From: UBA964 sp037444685
GTDB taxonomy: Bacteria; Pseudomonadota; Gammaproteobacteria; Steroidobacterales; Steroidobacteraceae
Reading direction: 5' to 3'
DNA: 64,000 nt
Assembly (NCBI GenBank): GCA_037444685.1
Contig: JBBILX010000002.1
Span: forward strand, 432,550-496,549
The notes beneath the pieces were generated by a model that was not told where the DNA came from, made no database searches, and saw nothing but the letters and a program-made list of their open reading frames with translations. The translations under genes were made by a program, and so were the position numbers. This document shows positions 51,763-60,224 of the stretch, one piece after another (within the stretch, counting starts at the first letter, position 1; every line of letters starts with the position of its first letter).

Positions 51763-52313
51763 ACCGGCGCGCCGCCGTGGCCGCGCTCGGCGCGTTCGCT
51801 GCCCTGCTCGGCGGCTGTTCGACGGGCCGCGATGCGGCCGGCGACGATCTGCTGGCCGGCCAAACCGGCACGCCGGGCTTCGAGGCACGCGAGGCCGAAA
51901 TCGTCGAGACCGGGGCGGACGGCGCGCCGCGCTATCGTGTCAGCGCGCAGGCCGTCTCCCAGGATCCGGCGAGCCGCGCCGTGCGGCTCGAATCGGTGCG
52001 CATGCGCATCGAGGACGACGCGAAGGGCGGCTGGGACATCGTCGCCTTGCATGGGCTGATGCCGCCCGAGGCCGATGCCATCGAACTGCGAGGTGAAGTG
52101 CACATCCGCGGGCTGCCGGACGGCGGTCGCGCCCCGCTGGAGATTCGCAGCGAGCAGATCCACTACGAGTTCGACTCGTCGGTAGCGCGCAGCGGCAGTG
52201 AGGTGACGATCCGATACAACGGCCAGCAGCTCGCCGCGCGCGGCCTGGAAGCTCGCTTGAAGGACCAGCGTGTGCGGCTAGAATCGGCTGTGCATGGTCG
52301 CTTCACTCCCTGA
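51759..52313 (+). CDS. lptC: LPS export protein LptC, lipoprotein-like N-terminus
   Basis: Periplasmic bridge component that receives LPS from LptB2FG and passes it to LptA. Of its 184 residues the beta-jellyroll part (residues about 45-165) matches LptC. The N-terminus is unusual: a short hydrophobic stretch (5-19) ends in LLGGC (Cys20, Ser21), like a lipobox, where E. coli LptC has a plain membrane helix. It overlaps kdsC by four and lptA by 20 bases, and the kdsC-lptC-lptA-lptB order is the standard one. Confidence 0.9.
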   Translation: MNRRAAVAALGAFAALLGGCSTGRDAAGDDLLAGQTGTPGFEAREAEIVETGADGAPRYRVSAQAVSQDPASRAVRLESVRMRIEDDAKGGWDIVALHGLMPPEADAIELRGEVHIRGLPDGGRAPLEIRSEQIHYEFDSSVARSGSEVTIRYNGQQLAARGLEARLKDQRVRLESAVHGRFTP

Positions 52314-52953
52314 TCGCTGGCCGCCGAAGGTCCTCGCGCTGACGGTGGCCCTGGCGACTGCCGCCGCGCTCGCGGCGCCGCCCCTCGCGGAACCGCGGGT
52401 CGCGGGCAGCACCCCGACCGGCGCGACACGCGACCAGGCGGTGTCGCTCGACGCCGCCTCGTCGGACGTCGATTACCGCACCAACACCGTCAACTTCCGT
52501 GACGTCGTGGTGACCCAGGGCACGACTCGCGTGACCGCAGACACCGCGCGTGCGACCGGACTGAATTTCGAGAACGCGACCTGGAACTTCAGCGGCAACG
52601 TCCGCATCAGCGTCGATGGCGGCTCGTTGCGCTCGAACCAGGCCGTCGTCGACTTCGCCCGAAACCGCATCACCCGCGCGACGATCACCGGCTCGCCGGC
52701 CGAGTTCGAGCAGAAGCGCGCCGACAGCGCCGACATCGCCCGGGGGCGCGCGAGCCGTATCGAGTACGACGTACCCGCCGGCACGGTCACCCTCTCGGGC
52801 GAGGCCTGGCTGACCGACGGTCGCAACGAGATCAGCGGCAGCGAACTCGTCTACAGCGTGCGCGAGCAGCGCGTCCAGGCGCAGGCCCAGCCCGGCGACG
52901 CCGGCCGGGTCCGAATCACAATCCGGCCGCGGCCCGACGAGTCTGCACCATGA
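52294..52953 (+). CDS. lptA: Periplasmic LPS transport protein LptA
   Basis: Forms the periplasmic beta-jellyroll filament that conducts LPS from LptC to LptD. Its 219 residues have a signal peptide (VLALTVALATAAALAAPPLA) and an OstA-like domain (ASSDVDYRTNTVNFRDVVVTQG, NVRISVDGGSLRSNQAVVD). The tail after about 190 is longer than in E. coli. It overlaps lptB by four bases. Confidence 0.94.
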   Translation: MVASLPDRWPPKVLALTVALATAAALAAPPLAEPRVAGSTPTGATRDQAVSLDAASSDVDYRTNTVNFRDVVVTQGTTRVTADTARATGLNFENATWNFSGNVRISVDGGSLRSNQAVVDFARNRITRATITGSPAEFEQKRADSADIARGRASRIEYDVPAGTVTLSGEAWLTDGRNEISGSELVYSVREQRVQAQAQPGDAGRVRITIRPRPDESAP

Positions 52954-53675
52954 CGTCGCTGCGCGCCGAGCACCTTGCGAAAGCCTACAAGGCGCGCAAG
53001 GTCGTCACCGACCTGTCGCTGCGCGTCGACGAGGGCGAGGTCGTCGGGCTGCTCGGCCCCAATGGGGCGGGCAAGACCACCGCCTTCTACATGATCGTCG
53101 GCCTGATCCCCGCCGACGCAGGCCGGATTTACATCGACGACCGTGACCTGACCGCGGAGCCGATCCATCGTCGCGCACGACTCGGCATCGGCTACCTGCC
53201 GCAGGAGGCCTCGGTGTTCCGGCGCCTGTCGGTCGCCGACAACATCATGGCCATCCTCGAGACGCGTCGCGATCTCGACACCGCTGCACGCGAGGATCGC
53301 CTCGAGCAGATCCTCGAGGAGTTGCGCATCGGCCACGTGCGGACGAGCCTTGGCATGGCGCTGTCGGGCGGCGAGCGGCGCCGCGTGGAGATCGCGCGGG
53401 CGCTCGCCGCCGAGCCGCGCTTTCTGCTCCTCGATGAGCCGTTCGCCGGCGTCGACCCGCTGTCCGTGGCCGACATCCAGCGCATCGTGCGCGAGCTGGC
53501 CGCCAAGGGCATCGGCGTGCTGATCACCGACCACAACGTCCGGGAAACGCTCGGTGTCTGTGGTCGCTCCTACATCATCGGCAACGGCACCGTGATCGCT
53601 GCCGGATCGGCGGAAGAAATCCTTGCCAACCAGCAAGTACGTGAGGTGTACTTGGGCGAGTCGTTCCGACTATAG
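52950..53675 (+). CDS. lptB: LPS export ABC transporter ATPase LptB
   Basis: Cytoplasmic ATPase of LptB2FG that extracts LPS from the inner membrane. Its 241 residues carry Walker A GPNGAGKT (36-43), Q-loop LPQEASVFRRLSV, signature LSGGERRRVEIARAL, Walker B FLLLDEPFAGVDP and H-loop ITDHNV. The rpoN gene starts five bases later. Confidence 0.96.
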   Translation: MTSLRAEHLAKAYKARKVVTDLSLRVDEGEVVGLLGPNGAGKTTAFYMIVGLIPADAGRIYIDDRDLTAEPIHRRARLGIGYLPQEASVFRRLSVADNIMAILETRRDLDTAAREDRLEQILEELRIGHVRTSLGMALSGGERRRVEIARALAAEPRFLLLDEPFAGVDPLSVADIQRIVRELAAKGIGVLITDHNVRETLGVCGRSYIIGNGTVIAAGSAEEILANQQVREVYLGESFRL

Positions 53676-53680
53676 ATCCA

Positions 53681-55144
53681 ATGCTGAAGCCCTCACTGCA
53701 GCTCAGGCTTGGGCAGCAACTGACGATGACCCCGCAGCTGCAGCAGGCCATCCGCCTGCTGCAGTTGCCTGCGCTCGAACTGCAGGCCCACATCCGTGAA
53801 CTGCTCGAGAGCAACGTGATGCTCGAGCCGGTCGAGGAGACCGATGCGACCGGGAGCTTCGAAGCGCTGTCGCCGCTGCCGGAATCGGTCCGGGAGCCCG
53901 AGCCGGCCGATCCGGCCGCCGATGCGGATTCCGCTCCGGACGCGGTGGAGGTCGAGGTCATCGAGGACGGCTGGACCGAACCGACGGCGGGCGCCTCGGA
54001 AACTCCGTATGGACTTCCCGACGACGATCGGGCTCAGGACATCGCCGACGAGTCCGGCCGCTCGCTGCACGAGTATCTGCTCGAGCAACTCGAACTCGCC
54101 GGACTCTCCGAGAACGACCTTGCGATCGCGACCGCGATCGTCGATGCCATCAACGACGACGGCTACATCACGGACAGCCTCGCCGACATCGCCGCCACGC
54201 TGCGCCCCGAGGTCGATTGCGACGAGGAAGAGATCGAGCGTGTGTTGATGCTCGTCCAGATGCTCGACCCGGTCGGGGTCGGCGCGCGCTCGGTAAGCGA
54301 GTGCATCCTGCTGCAGCTCGACCAGCTCGATTCGCACACGCCGGGCCTCGACCTCGCGCGGCGCATCGCGGCCGACCACCTCGATCTCGTCGCCGACCGG
54401 GACATCGGGCAGCTGCGCCGGGTGCTGGGCGCCGACGACGAGTCGATCGACCACGCGCTCGCACTGGTGCGCGCCTGCCACCCTCGGCCCGGTACCGTGG
54501 TGAGCGGCGCTTCCACCGAATATGTCGTGCCGGACGTGTTTGTCCGGCGCACCGAGCGAGGCTGGTCGGTCGAGATCAATCCCGCGACCGTGCCGCGCGT
54601 GCGTCTCAACGAGAGCTACGCCAGCCTGATCGGCCGCGGTGCGGGCCATGCGAGCATGCGCTCGCAGCTCCAGGAGGCGCGTTGGCTGCTCAAGAGCCTC
54701 GAGATCCGCAATGACACGCTGACGCGCGTCGCACGCGCCATCGTCGAGCGCCAGTCGCAGTTCCTCGAGCGCGGCGAGGAATACATGCGGCCGATGATCC
54801 TGCGGGACATCGCCGAGGCCATCGGCATGCACGAGTCGACGATCTCGCGGATCACCTCGGGCAAGTACATGCACACGCCGCGCGGCGTGTTCGAGCTGCG
54901 CTACTTCTTCTCGAGCCAAGTCGAGGGCGAGGATGGCCGCGGCACTTCGTCCACGGCCATCCGCGCGAAGATCCGCAAGCTCATCAAGGAAGAGAATCCG
55001 GCCGATCCCCTCTCCGATGCGCGCATCGCCGAGATCCTCTCCCAGGAGGGCATTCCGGTCGCCCGCCGCACGGTCGCCAAGTACCGCGAGGCCCTCGGCC
55101 TCGCCTCCTCCGCCGAGCGCAAGCGCGCGGCGGCACGGGCCTGA
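53681..55144 (+). CDS. rpoN: RNA polymerase sigma54 factor RpoN
   Basis: Sigma factor for -24/-12 promoters, needing bacterial enhancer-binding proteins such as PilR. Its 487 residues have the Gln/Leu-rich region I (SLQLRLGQQLTMTPQLQQAI), an acidic region II (about 50-125), the core-binding domain, an HTH (MHESTISRITSGKYMHTPRG) and the RpoN box ARRTVAKYRE (461-470) that reads the -24 GG. It likely acts on the pilA promoter seen at 1467. Confidence 0.97.
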   Translation: MLKPSLQLRLGQQLTMTPQLQQAIRLLQLPALELQAHIRELLESNVMLEPVEETDATGSFEALSPLPESVREPEPADPAADADSAPDAVEVEVIEDGWTEPTAGASETPYGLPDDDRAQDIADESGRSLHEYLLEQLELAGLSENDLAIATAIVDAINDDGYITDSLADIAATLRPEVDCDEEEIERVLMLVQMLDPVGVGARSVSECILLQLDQLDSHTPGLDLARRIAADHLDLVADRDIGQLRRVLGADDESIDHALALVRACHPRPGTVVSGASTEYVVPDVFVRRTERGWSVEINPATVPRVRLNESYASLIGRGAGHASMRSQLQEARWLLKSLEIRNDTLTRVARAIVERQSQFLERGEEYMRPMILRDIAEAIGMHESTISRITSGKYMHTPRGVFELRYFFSSQVEGEDGRGTSSTAIRAKIRKLIKEENPADPLSDARIAEILSQEGIPVARRTVAKYREALGLASSAERKRAAARA

Positions 55145-55196
55145 GCCACCGGTCCGGGCCATCAACCACATCCCAGAGAACGTCAGGAGTCTAATC

Positions 55197-55514
55197 ATGC
55201 AGCTGCACGTCACCGGACATCACGTCGAAGTCACCCCCGCCCTGCGCAGCTACATAGAGAAGAAGCTCGAGCGCATCGTCCGGCATTTCGACCACGTGAT
55301 CGACGTGCACTGCATCCTGACCGTCGAGAAGCTCATTCAGAAGGCGGAAGCGACCCTCAAGGTCCCGGGCAACGACATCCACGCCGACGCGACCGACGGC
55401 GACATGTACGCCGCGATCGACGCGCTGACCGACAAGCTCGACCGGCTCGTCAAGAAGCGCAAGGAGAAGATCAACGACCACCACGCCGTCGAGGGCCGCA
55501 ACGCGCGGCATTGA
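55197..55514 (+). CDS. hpf: Ribosome hibernation promoting factor, short form
   Basis: Binds 30S subunits and promotes 100S ribosome dimers in stationary phase. The 105-residue protein has the HPF/RaiA fold (MQLHVTGHHVEVTPALRSYI, DIHADATDGDMYAAID), lacks the long-form C-terminal domain, and ends with a basic and His-rich tail. The ATG at 55197 has an AGGAG ribosome site. It follows rpoN as in most proteobacteria. Confidence 0.94.
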   Translation: MQLHVTGHHVEVTPALRSYIEKKLERIVRHFDHVIDVHCILTVEKLIQKAEATLKVPGNDIHADATDGDMYAAIDALTDKLDRLVKKRKEKINDHHAVEGRNARH

Positions 55515-55559
55515 CGGCGCGCGCGGGCGCGTCGGCGCCGGGAGCCGGGAACACGCAGC

Positions 55560-56429
55560 ATGGACGCGATGCGCCTGATCCTCGTCAGCGGCCTGTCGGG
55601 CGCCGGCAAGACCGTCGCGCTCAACATGCTCGAGGATGTCGGCTTCTACTGCGTCGACAACCTGCCGGCGGCCATGCTCCATCCGTTCGTCGCTCACGCC
55701 CTGCGCACCGGTTCCGAGGTGTTCGCGCGGGTCGCCGTCGGCATCGATGCGCGGAACTCGGCCGCCGAGATCGAGTCGCTGCCGCGGATCGTCGAGGAGC
55801 TCAAGCGTAGCGGACTGCGGTGCGAACTGCTGATGCTGCTCGCCAGTGTCGACGAGCTGCTGCGGCGCTATGCGGAGACGAAGCGCCGCCATCCGCTCAG
55901 CGAGCGGGGAAGCGACCTGCGCGACGCGATCGAGCGCGAGCGCCGTCGCCTCGAGCCGATCATCGACGCCGCCGACGTCATCATCGATACATCGCGCCTC
56001 GGCGTACACGGGCTGCGCGAAGTAATTCTGCAGCGGGTCGAGCGGCGCGCGCAGGGCGAGCTGTCCATCACCTTCGAGTCTTTCGGCTACAAGCACGGAC
56101 TGCCCGCCGACGCGGATTTCGTCTTCGACGCTCGCACGCTGCCGAACCCCTACTGGGATCCCAAGCTGCGGCCCCTGACGGGCCTCGACGAGCCAGTCGT
56201 CCGCTACCTCGACGCACAGCCGGCTGTGCAGCGCCTATTCGACGACATCGCCAGTTTTGTCGAGGCGAGGATTGCCGAGCATCGCGCCAGCAATCGCCGC
56301 TACCTGACGATTGCGATCGGCTGCACGGGCGGCCAGCACCGCTCGGTCTACCTGGTCGAGCGTCTCGCGGCACGCTTCGCCGCCCGCCACGGCAACGTCC
56401 TCGCGCGCCACGGCTCGCTGGCGCGTTGA
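55560..56429 (+). CDS. rapZ: RNase adapter protein RapZ
   Basis: In enterobacteria RapZ binds GlmZ/GlmY RNAs and RNase E to tune GlmS and thus amino-sugar supply for the wall. Its 289 residues have Walker A GLSGAGKT (11-18), FESFGYKHGLP, FDARTLPNPYW and the C-terminal GCTGGQHRSV. In this cluster it follows hpf directly; ptsN and hprK or ptsH, which often lie here, are missing. Confidence 0.95.
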   Translation: MDAMRLILVSGLSGAGKTVALNMLEDVGFYCVDNLPAAMLHPFVAHALRTGSEVFARVAVGIDARNSAAEIESLPRIVEELKRSGLRCELLMLLASVDELLRRYAETKRRHPLSERGSDLRDAIERERRRLEPIIDAADVIIDTSRLGVHGLREVILQRVERRAQGELSITFESFGYKHGLPADADFVFDARTLPNPYWDPKLRPLTGLDEPVVRYLDAQPAVQRLFDDIASFVEARIAEHRASNRRYLTIAIGCTGGQHRSVYLVERLAARFAARHGNVLARHGSLAR

Positions 56430-56464
56430 GGCCGCGGGCCGGGGCTCGCTGACAGGTACGCACC

Positions 56465-57820
56465 ATGAACGCCGAGCTGAAACCGGGCAAGGAAGGACGC
56501 CTCTCGGCACTGCGCGAGGCGCTGGCCGCGGGCACGATGCGCCAGGCGCACCGCATGGTGAACTCGCTGCACCCCGCCGAGATCGCGCGGCTGCTCGAGT
56601 CCCTGCCGCCGGCGCAGCGCGAGATCGTCTGGGAGTTCGTCGATCCTGAACTCGAGGGCGAGGTGCTGCTCGAGACCAGCGAAAACGTGCGTCAGGCGCT
56701 GATCGACGGCATGGAGGCCGAGGAGTTGGTGGCGGCGGCCGAGGGAATGGAGGTCGACGATCTCGCCGACCTCGTCGGCGATCTGCCGGAGGCGGTCACA
56801 CGCCAGCTGCTGCGCTCCATGGACCAGCAGGACCGTGACCGCCTGCGCAGCGTGCTCAGCTACGCCGAGGACTCGGCGGGCGGGCTCATGAACACCGATA
56901 CGGTCAGCGTCCGCCCGGACGTCACGATCGAAGTCGTGCAGCGCTACCTGCGCATGCGCGGCGAGCTGCCGGAGAAGACCGACCGTCTGTTCGTCGTCGA
57001 CCGCAACGACCGCTACCTCGGCACAATCCCGCTGACGCGGCTGCTGACCGAGGATCCCCAGCAGTCCGTCGGTGCGAGCCTCGACAGCGAGGCGCCACGC
57101 ATCGATCCTGGAATGCCGGCGCATGAGGTCGCGCGGCTGTTCCAGGACCTCGACCTGCTGTCGGCTGCCGTCGTCGACGCCGAGGGGCGCCTGCTAGGTC
57201 GCATCACGGTCGATGACGTCGTCGACGTCATCCGCGAGGAAGCCGAGCACTCGGTGATGTCGATGGCCGGCCTCGCCGACGAGGAAGACCTCTTCGCGGG
57301 CATCATCACCTCGACGCGACGCCGCCTGCTGTGGCTCGGCATCAACCTGCTGACGGCGATCCTCGCCGCGGCCGTGGTCAAGAGCTTCGAAGGCACGATC
57401 GAGAGGGTCGCAGCGCTCGCCGCGCTGATGCCCATCGTCGCGTCGATGGGCGGGATCGCCGGCACGCAGACCGTGACCCTGTTGATACGTGGCCTCGCCC
57501 TCGGTCAGGTGCAGTGGTCCAACGCGCGCTGGCTGCTCTGGAAGGAGATCGCGGTCGGCGGCCTCAATGGCATCATCTGGGCGATCGTCGTCGGCGGGAT
57601 CACGGTCGTCTGGTTCGACACCTGGCAGATCGCCGGCATCATCGCCGCCGCAATGCTGATCAACCTGCTGGCCGCGGCGACCGTCGGCGTCCTCGTGCCC
57701 CTGGCGCTGCGCCGCATGCGGATCGATCCGGCCTTGTCGGCAGGCGTGATCCTCACCACATTCACCGACTGCATCGGGTTCGCGACGCTACTGGGCCTCG
57801 GCTCGCTGTTCCTGACCTGA
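56465..57820 (+). CDS. mgtE: Magnesium transporter MgtE
   Basis: Mg2+ channel gated by its cytoplasmic domain. Its 451 residues comprise the superhelical MgtE N domain (about 15-130), a pair of CBS domains (about 135-255), the connecting plug helix and five C-terminal membrane helices with the pore region containing PIVASMGGIAGTQT. It lies 35 bases after rapZ. Its last 33 bases overlap the convergent patatin gene. Confidence 0.94.
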   Translation: MNAELKPGKEGRLSALREALAAGTMRQAHRMVNSLHPAEIARLLESLPPAQREIVWEFVDPELEGEVLLETSENVRQALIDGMEAEELVAAAEGMEVDDLADLVGDLPEAVTRQLLRSMDQQDRDRLRSVLSYAEDSAGGLMNTDTVSVRPDVTIEVVQRYLRMRGELPEKTDRLFVVDRNDRYLGTIPLTRLLTEDPQQSVGASLDSEAPRIDPGMPAHEVARLFQDLDLLSAAVVDAEGRLLGRITVDDVVDVIREEAEHSVMSMAGLADEEDLFAGIITSTRRRLLWLGINLLTAILAAAVVKSFEGTIERVAALAALMPIVASMGGIAGTQTVTLLIRGLALGQVQWSNARWLLWKEIAVGGLNGIIWAIVVGGITVVWFDTWQIAGIIAAAMLINLLAAATVGVLVPLALRRMRIDPALSAGVILTTFTDCIGFATLLGLGSLFLT

Positions 57821-58972
57821 GGGCGGCGCAGACGCGTCGAGCAGCGATTCGATCATCGCGCGCTGCGCGAGCGCGTCGCGATAGCCCAGCTCTATGAGCT
57901 CGCGCGTGTAGCTCGACTCGAACAGCAGGTAGCTCGCGAGCAGACTGCCGGCCGCACCGTGGGCGCCGATCACGGCGAGCAGCGCCCGCAGCGTGCGTGG
58001 CAGACTGTCGATGTGACGCGTGGCGACGTCGCGCAGATCGACGGACGGCGACAGCAGGACGGATTCGATCTCGCGCAGGAGCTCACGCCCGTTGGGGAGC
58101 AGACGGCCGATGCGGTTGAGGCGCGAGATCTGCTCGAAGTCCGCCTCGAGCTGATCGCTGAACAGCGTGTCGAGCATGAAGCCGAACAGCTCGCCCGCGG
58201 ACGGCGCGCGTTCGCGGCCGATGATGCTGCCGATGCCCGCGCCGTGACGCGCCCGCACCCCGACGACCAGCAGCTGCGCGGCACCGAGGTGCACGGCGGG
58301 CGACAGGGGTGCGCTCTGGCGCATCGCGCCGTCACCGAAGTACTCCTCGCGCACCCGTACGGCCGGGAACAGGAATGGAATCGCAGTGCTCGCCATCAGG
58401 TGGTCGAGTTGCAGCCGCGTACGCAGGCCCTGGCGCGGCGCGCGCGTCCACTCAGCGATCTGTGGATCGCCGTCGAAGAAGGCAATCGAGCGACCGCTGC
58501 CGTAGGCGGTCGCGCAGAGCGCGACCGCGCGCAGCCGGCCCTCCGATATGTTGCGGTGCACGGCCTCCCAGTCGACGCTGAGGCGCAGCAGATGGCGCAG
58601 CGGCGCATTGTCGAACAGCGAGCGCGGCGCAGGCAGCAGGGTACCTGCCGAGACCGTCGACAATATCCAGTGCGCCCCCGCCCGGAGCATCGCCAGGCTG
58701 TCGGCGCGGAAGACCTGGCCGATGTGGAAGTTCTCCCACACGGCGACGAGCTCGGCGATCGCCTCGCGCCAGCGGTGGATGCCGGCGGCGACGACGGCGG
58801 TCGCGACCGCGCCCGCCGAGGTGCCGACGAGGATACCGAACGGCCAGGGCCTGCCGGCGGGCGTGATCTCCGCGATCGCCTTGAGAACCCCGACCTGGTA
58901 AGCGGACCGGGCCCCGCCCCCCGAGAGCACCAGCGCGCGCCGGCTGTTACTATGAGATGGGGTCGCGGCCAT
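57788..58972 (-). CDS. Patatin-like phospholipase family protein
   Basis: Likely a serine lipid acyl hydrolase. The 394-residue protein has the oxyanion motif SGGGARSAYQ, nucleophile Ser52 in GTSAG and the dyad Asp214 in GDGAMRQ. No signal peptide is seen, suggesting a cytoplasmic or membrane-associated enzyme. The ATG at 58972 (MAATPSHSNSRRALVLSGGG) is preferred over one at 59005. The substrate is unknown. Confidence 0.9.
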   Translation of the reverse strand: MAATPSHSNSRRALVLSGGGARSAYQVGVLKAIAEITPAGRPWPFGILVGTSAGAVATAVVAAGIHRWREAIAELVAVWENFHIGQVFRADSLAMLRAGAHWILSTVSAGTLLPAPRSLFDNAPLRHLLRLSVDWEAVHRNISEGRLRAVALCATAYGSGRSIAFFDGDPQIAEWTRAPRQGLRTRLQLDHLMASTAIPFLFPAVRVREEYFGDGAMRQSAPLSPAVHLGAAQLLVVGVRARHGAGIGSIIGRERAPSAGELFGFMLDTLFSDQLEADFEQISRLNRIGRLLPNGRELLREIESVLLSPSVDLRDVATRHIDSLPRTLRALLAVIGAHGAAGSLLASYLLFESSYTRELIELGYRDALAQRAMIESLLDASAPPSGQEQRAEAQ

Positions 58973-59025
58973 ACGCTGGCGGTCCTGGCACGAAATCGCC
59001 GACATCCAGTAAGGAGACTACGGAG

Positions 59026-59586
59026 ATGGTACGCAGACGTTTCGCGAGTGTCGCGCTCGGCGCGTTGCTGGTCGCCTCGCTAGGCCCTGCCTCGCCCGCA
59101 CTCGCGCAGGGCAAGGCTCCGGCGGTCGGGCAACCGGCGCCGGCCATACGGCTGCAGGACCAGAACGGACAGTGGACCACGCTCGAGCAGCATCGCGGCA
59201 AGTGGGTCGTCCTGTACTTCTATCCGAAGGACAATACGCCCGGCTGCACGACCCAGGCCTGCGAGTTCCGCGACAACATCTTTGCCTTTCGGCGCGCCGA
59301 CGCCGTGATCCTGGGCATCAGTGTCGACGACGTCGAGTCACACAAGCAGTTCGCCACGGAGCACAGTCTGCCATTTCCGATCCTCGCCGATCCGACCAAG
59401 CAGGCGGCGGCCGCTTACGGTGTGCTGTACAAGGCCATGGGCTTCATGGAAGTCGCGCGTCGCGAGACCTTCCTGATCGACCCGGAGGGTCGTATCGCCA
59501 AGCACTATCCGTCGGTCAATCCGAAGGGACACTCGGAGCTCGTGCTCGCCGACATCAAGGCCCTGCAGGCCGCGAGGAGGAGCTGA
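59026..59586 (+). CDS. Exported Bcp-type peroxiredoxin
   Basis: Thiol peroxidase of the AhpC/TSA, Bcp subfamily. Its 186 residues begin with a signal peptide (MVRRRFASVALGALLVASLG, cut near ALA/Q at 27-28), followed by a thioredoxin fold with peroxidatic Cys74 and resolving Cys79 in NTPGCTTQACEFRD. Ordinary Bcp is cytoplasmic; the signal places this one in the periplasm. A strong AAGGAG ribosome site precedes the ATG at 59026. It is followed after two bases by the ChuX-like gene. Confidence 0.92.
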   Translation: MVRRRFASVALGALLVASLGPASPALAQGKAPAVGQPAPAIRLQDQNGQWTTLEQHRGKWVVLYFYPKDNTPGCTTQACEFRDNIFAFRRADAVILGISVDDVESHKQFATEHSLPFPILADPTKQAAAAYGVLYKAMGFMEVARRETFLIDPEGRIAKHYPSVNPKGHSELVLADIKALQAARRS

Positions 59587-59588
59587 GC

Positions 59589-60224
59589 GTGCGCGCGGTC
59601 GGCCTCGTCGCCGGTCTCACGGCGCTGATGCTGACGGCGGTCGCGGGCACCGCCGCGGCAGCCGATTCTGCTTCATCCACGGCGGGTGGCTGCGCCTCGC
59701 CGGCCGAGGCCGCTCGCGTACGTGCGAAGTATGCGAACGGCCCCGCACCGCTGCCGTTCCAGGTCGCCGCTGAACTCGGGCTCAGCGAAGCGACGATCGC
59801 GAGCGCCTTGCCCCCGGCGCTCTCGCTGGGCGTCGACGGGGCGCACTTTCGCACCGTTTGGGACAGCCTCGCGGGCTGGGGTGAGTCGATGATCCTGCTC
59901 CTCAAGGGCGCGCATGTCATCGAGGTCCACTCGAGGATCCCGGCCGGCGAACCGTCGTCGCGCAGCAAGTTCTTCAATCTCGGCGAGGCCGCATTCTCCG
60001 GGCATCTGCGCCCCGATCTGATCTCGGCGATACACATCTTCGCGATGCAGGGCCGCGAGGGCATGGTGCGCGGCGTGTTCTTCTACGAGCAGAGCGGCGC
60101 GAACGTCTTCGGCGTGTTCGTCGGTGGCGAGGGCGGCGAGCCGGCGCCCGAGCAGCTCGAGGCCTTCGGCAAGACCTGGAACCTGTTCAGGGACCTGCCG
60201 CGCCGCTGCGGCGCAGCGCCCTGA
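59589..60224 (+). CDS. ChuX/HutX-family heme carrier-like protein with signal peptide
   Basis: The 211-residue protein matches the ChuX/HutX heme-carrier family. It has the N-terminal helix block (LPFQVAAELGLSEATIASALPP), DGAHFRTVWDSLAGWG, FFNLG, SGHLRPD (conserved His region) and NVFGVFVG, in the family order. Known members are cytoplasmic, but this one has an N-terminal Sec signal (VGLVAGLTALMLTAVAGTAAAA) and extra cysteines (near 36 and at the C-terminus). GTG start two bases after the peroxiredoxin stop, with GGAGG upstream. Heme binding is inferred, not shown. Confidence 0.75.
   Translation: MRAVGLVAGLTALMLTAVAGTAAAADSASSTAGGCASPAEAARVRAKYANGPAPLPFQVAAELGLSEATIASALPPALSLGVDGAHFRTVWDSLAGWGESMILLLKGAHVIEVHSRIPAGEPSSRSKFFNLGEAAFSGHLRPDLISAIHIFAMQGREGMVRGVFFYEQSGANVFGVFVGGEGGEPAPEQLEAFGKTWNLFRDLPRRCGAAP

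Noticed and set aside
58941..58960. TACTAT as a -10 for the exported peroxiredoxin
   Set aside because: It has no -35, lies close to the divergent patatin start, and such hexamers occur often by chance.
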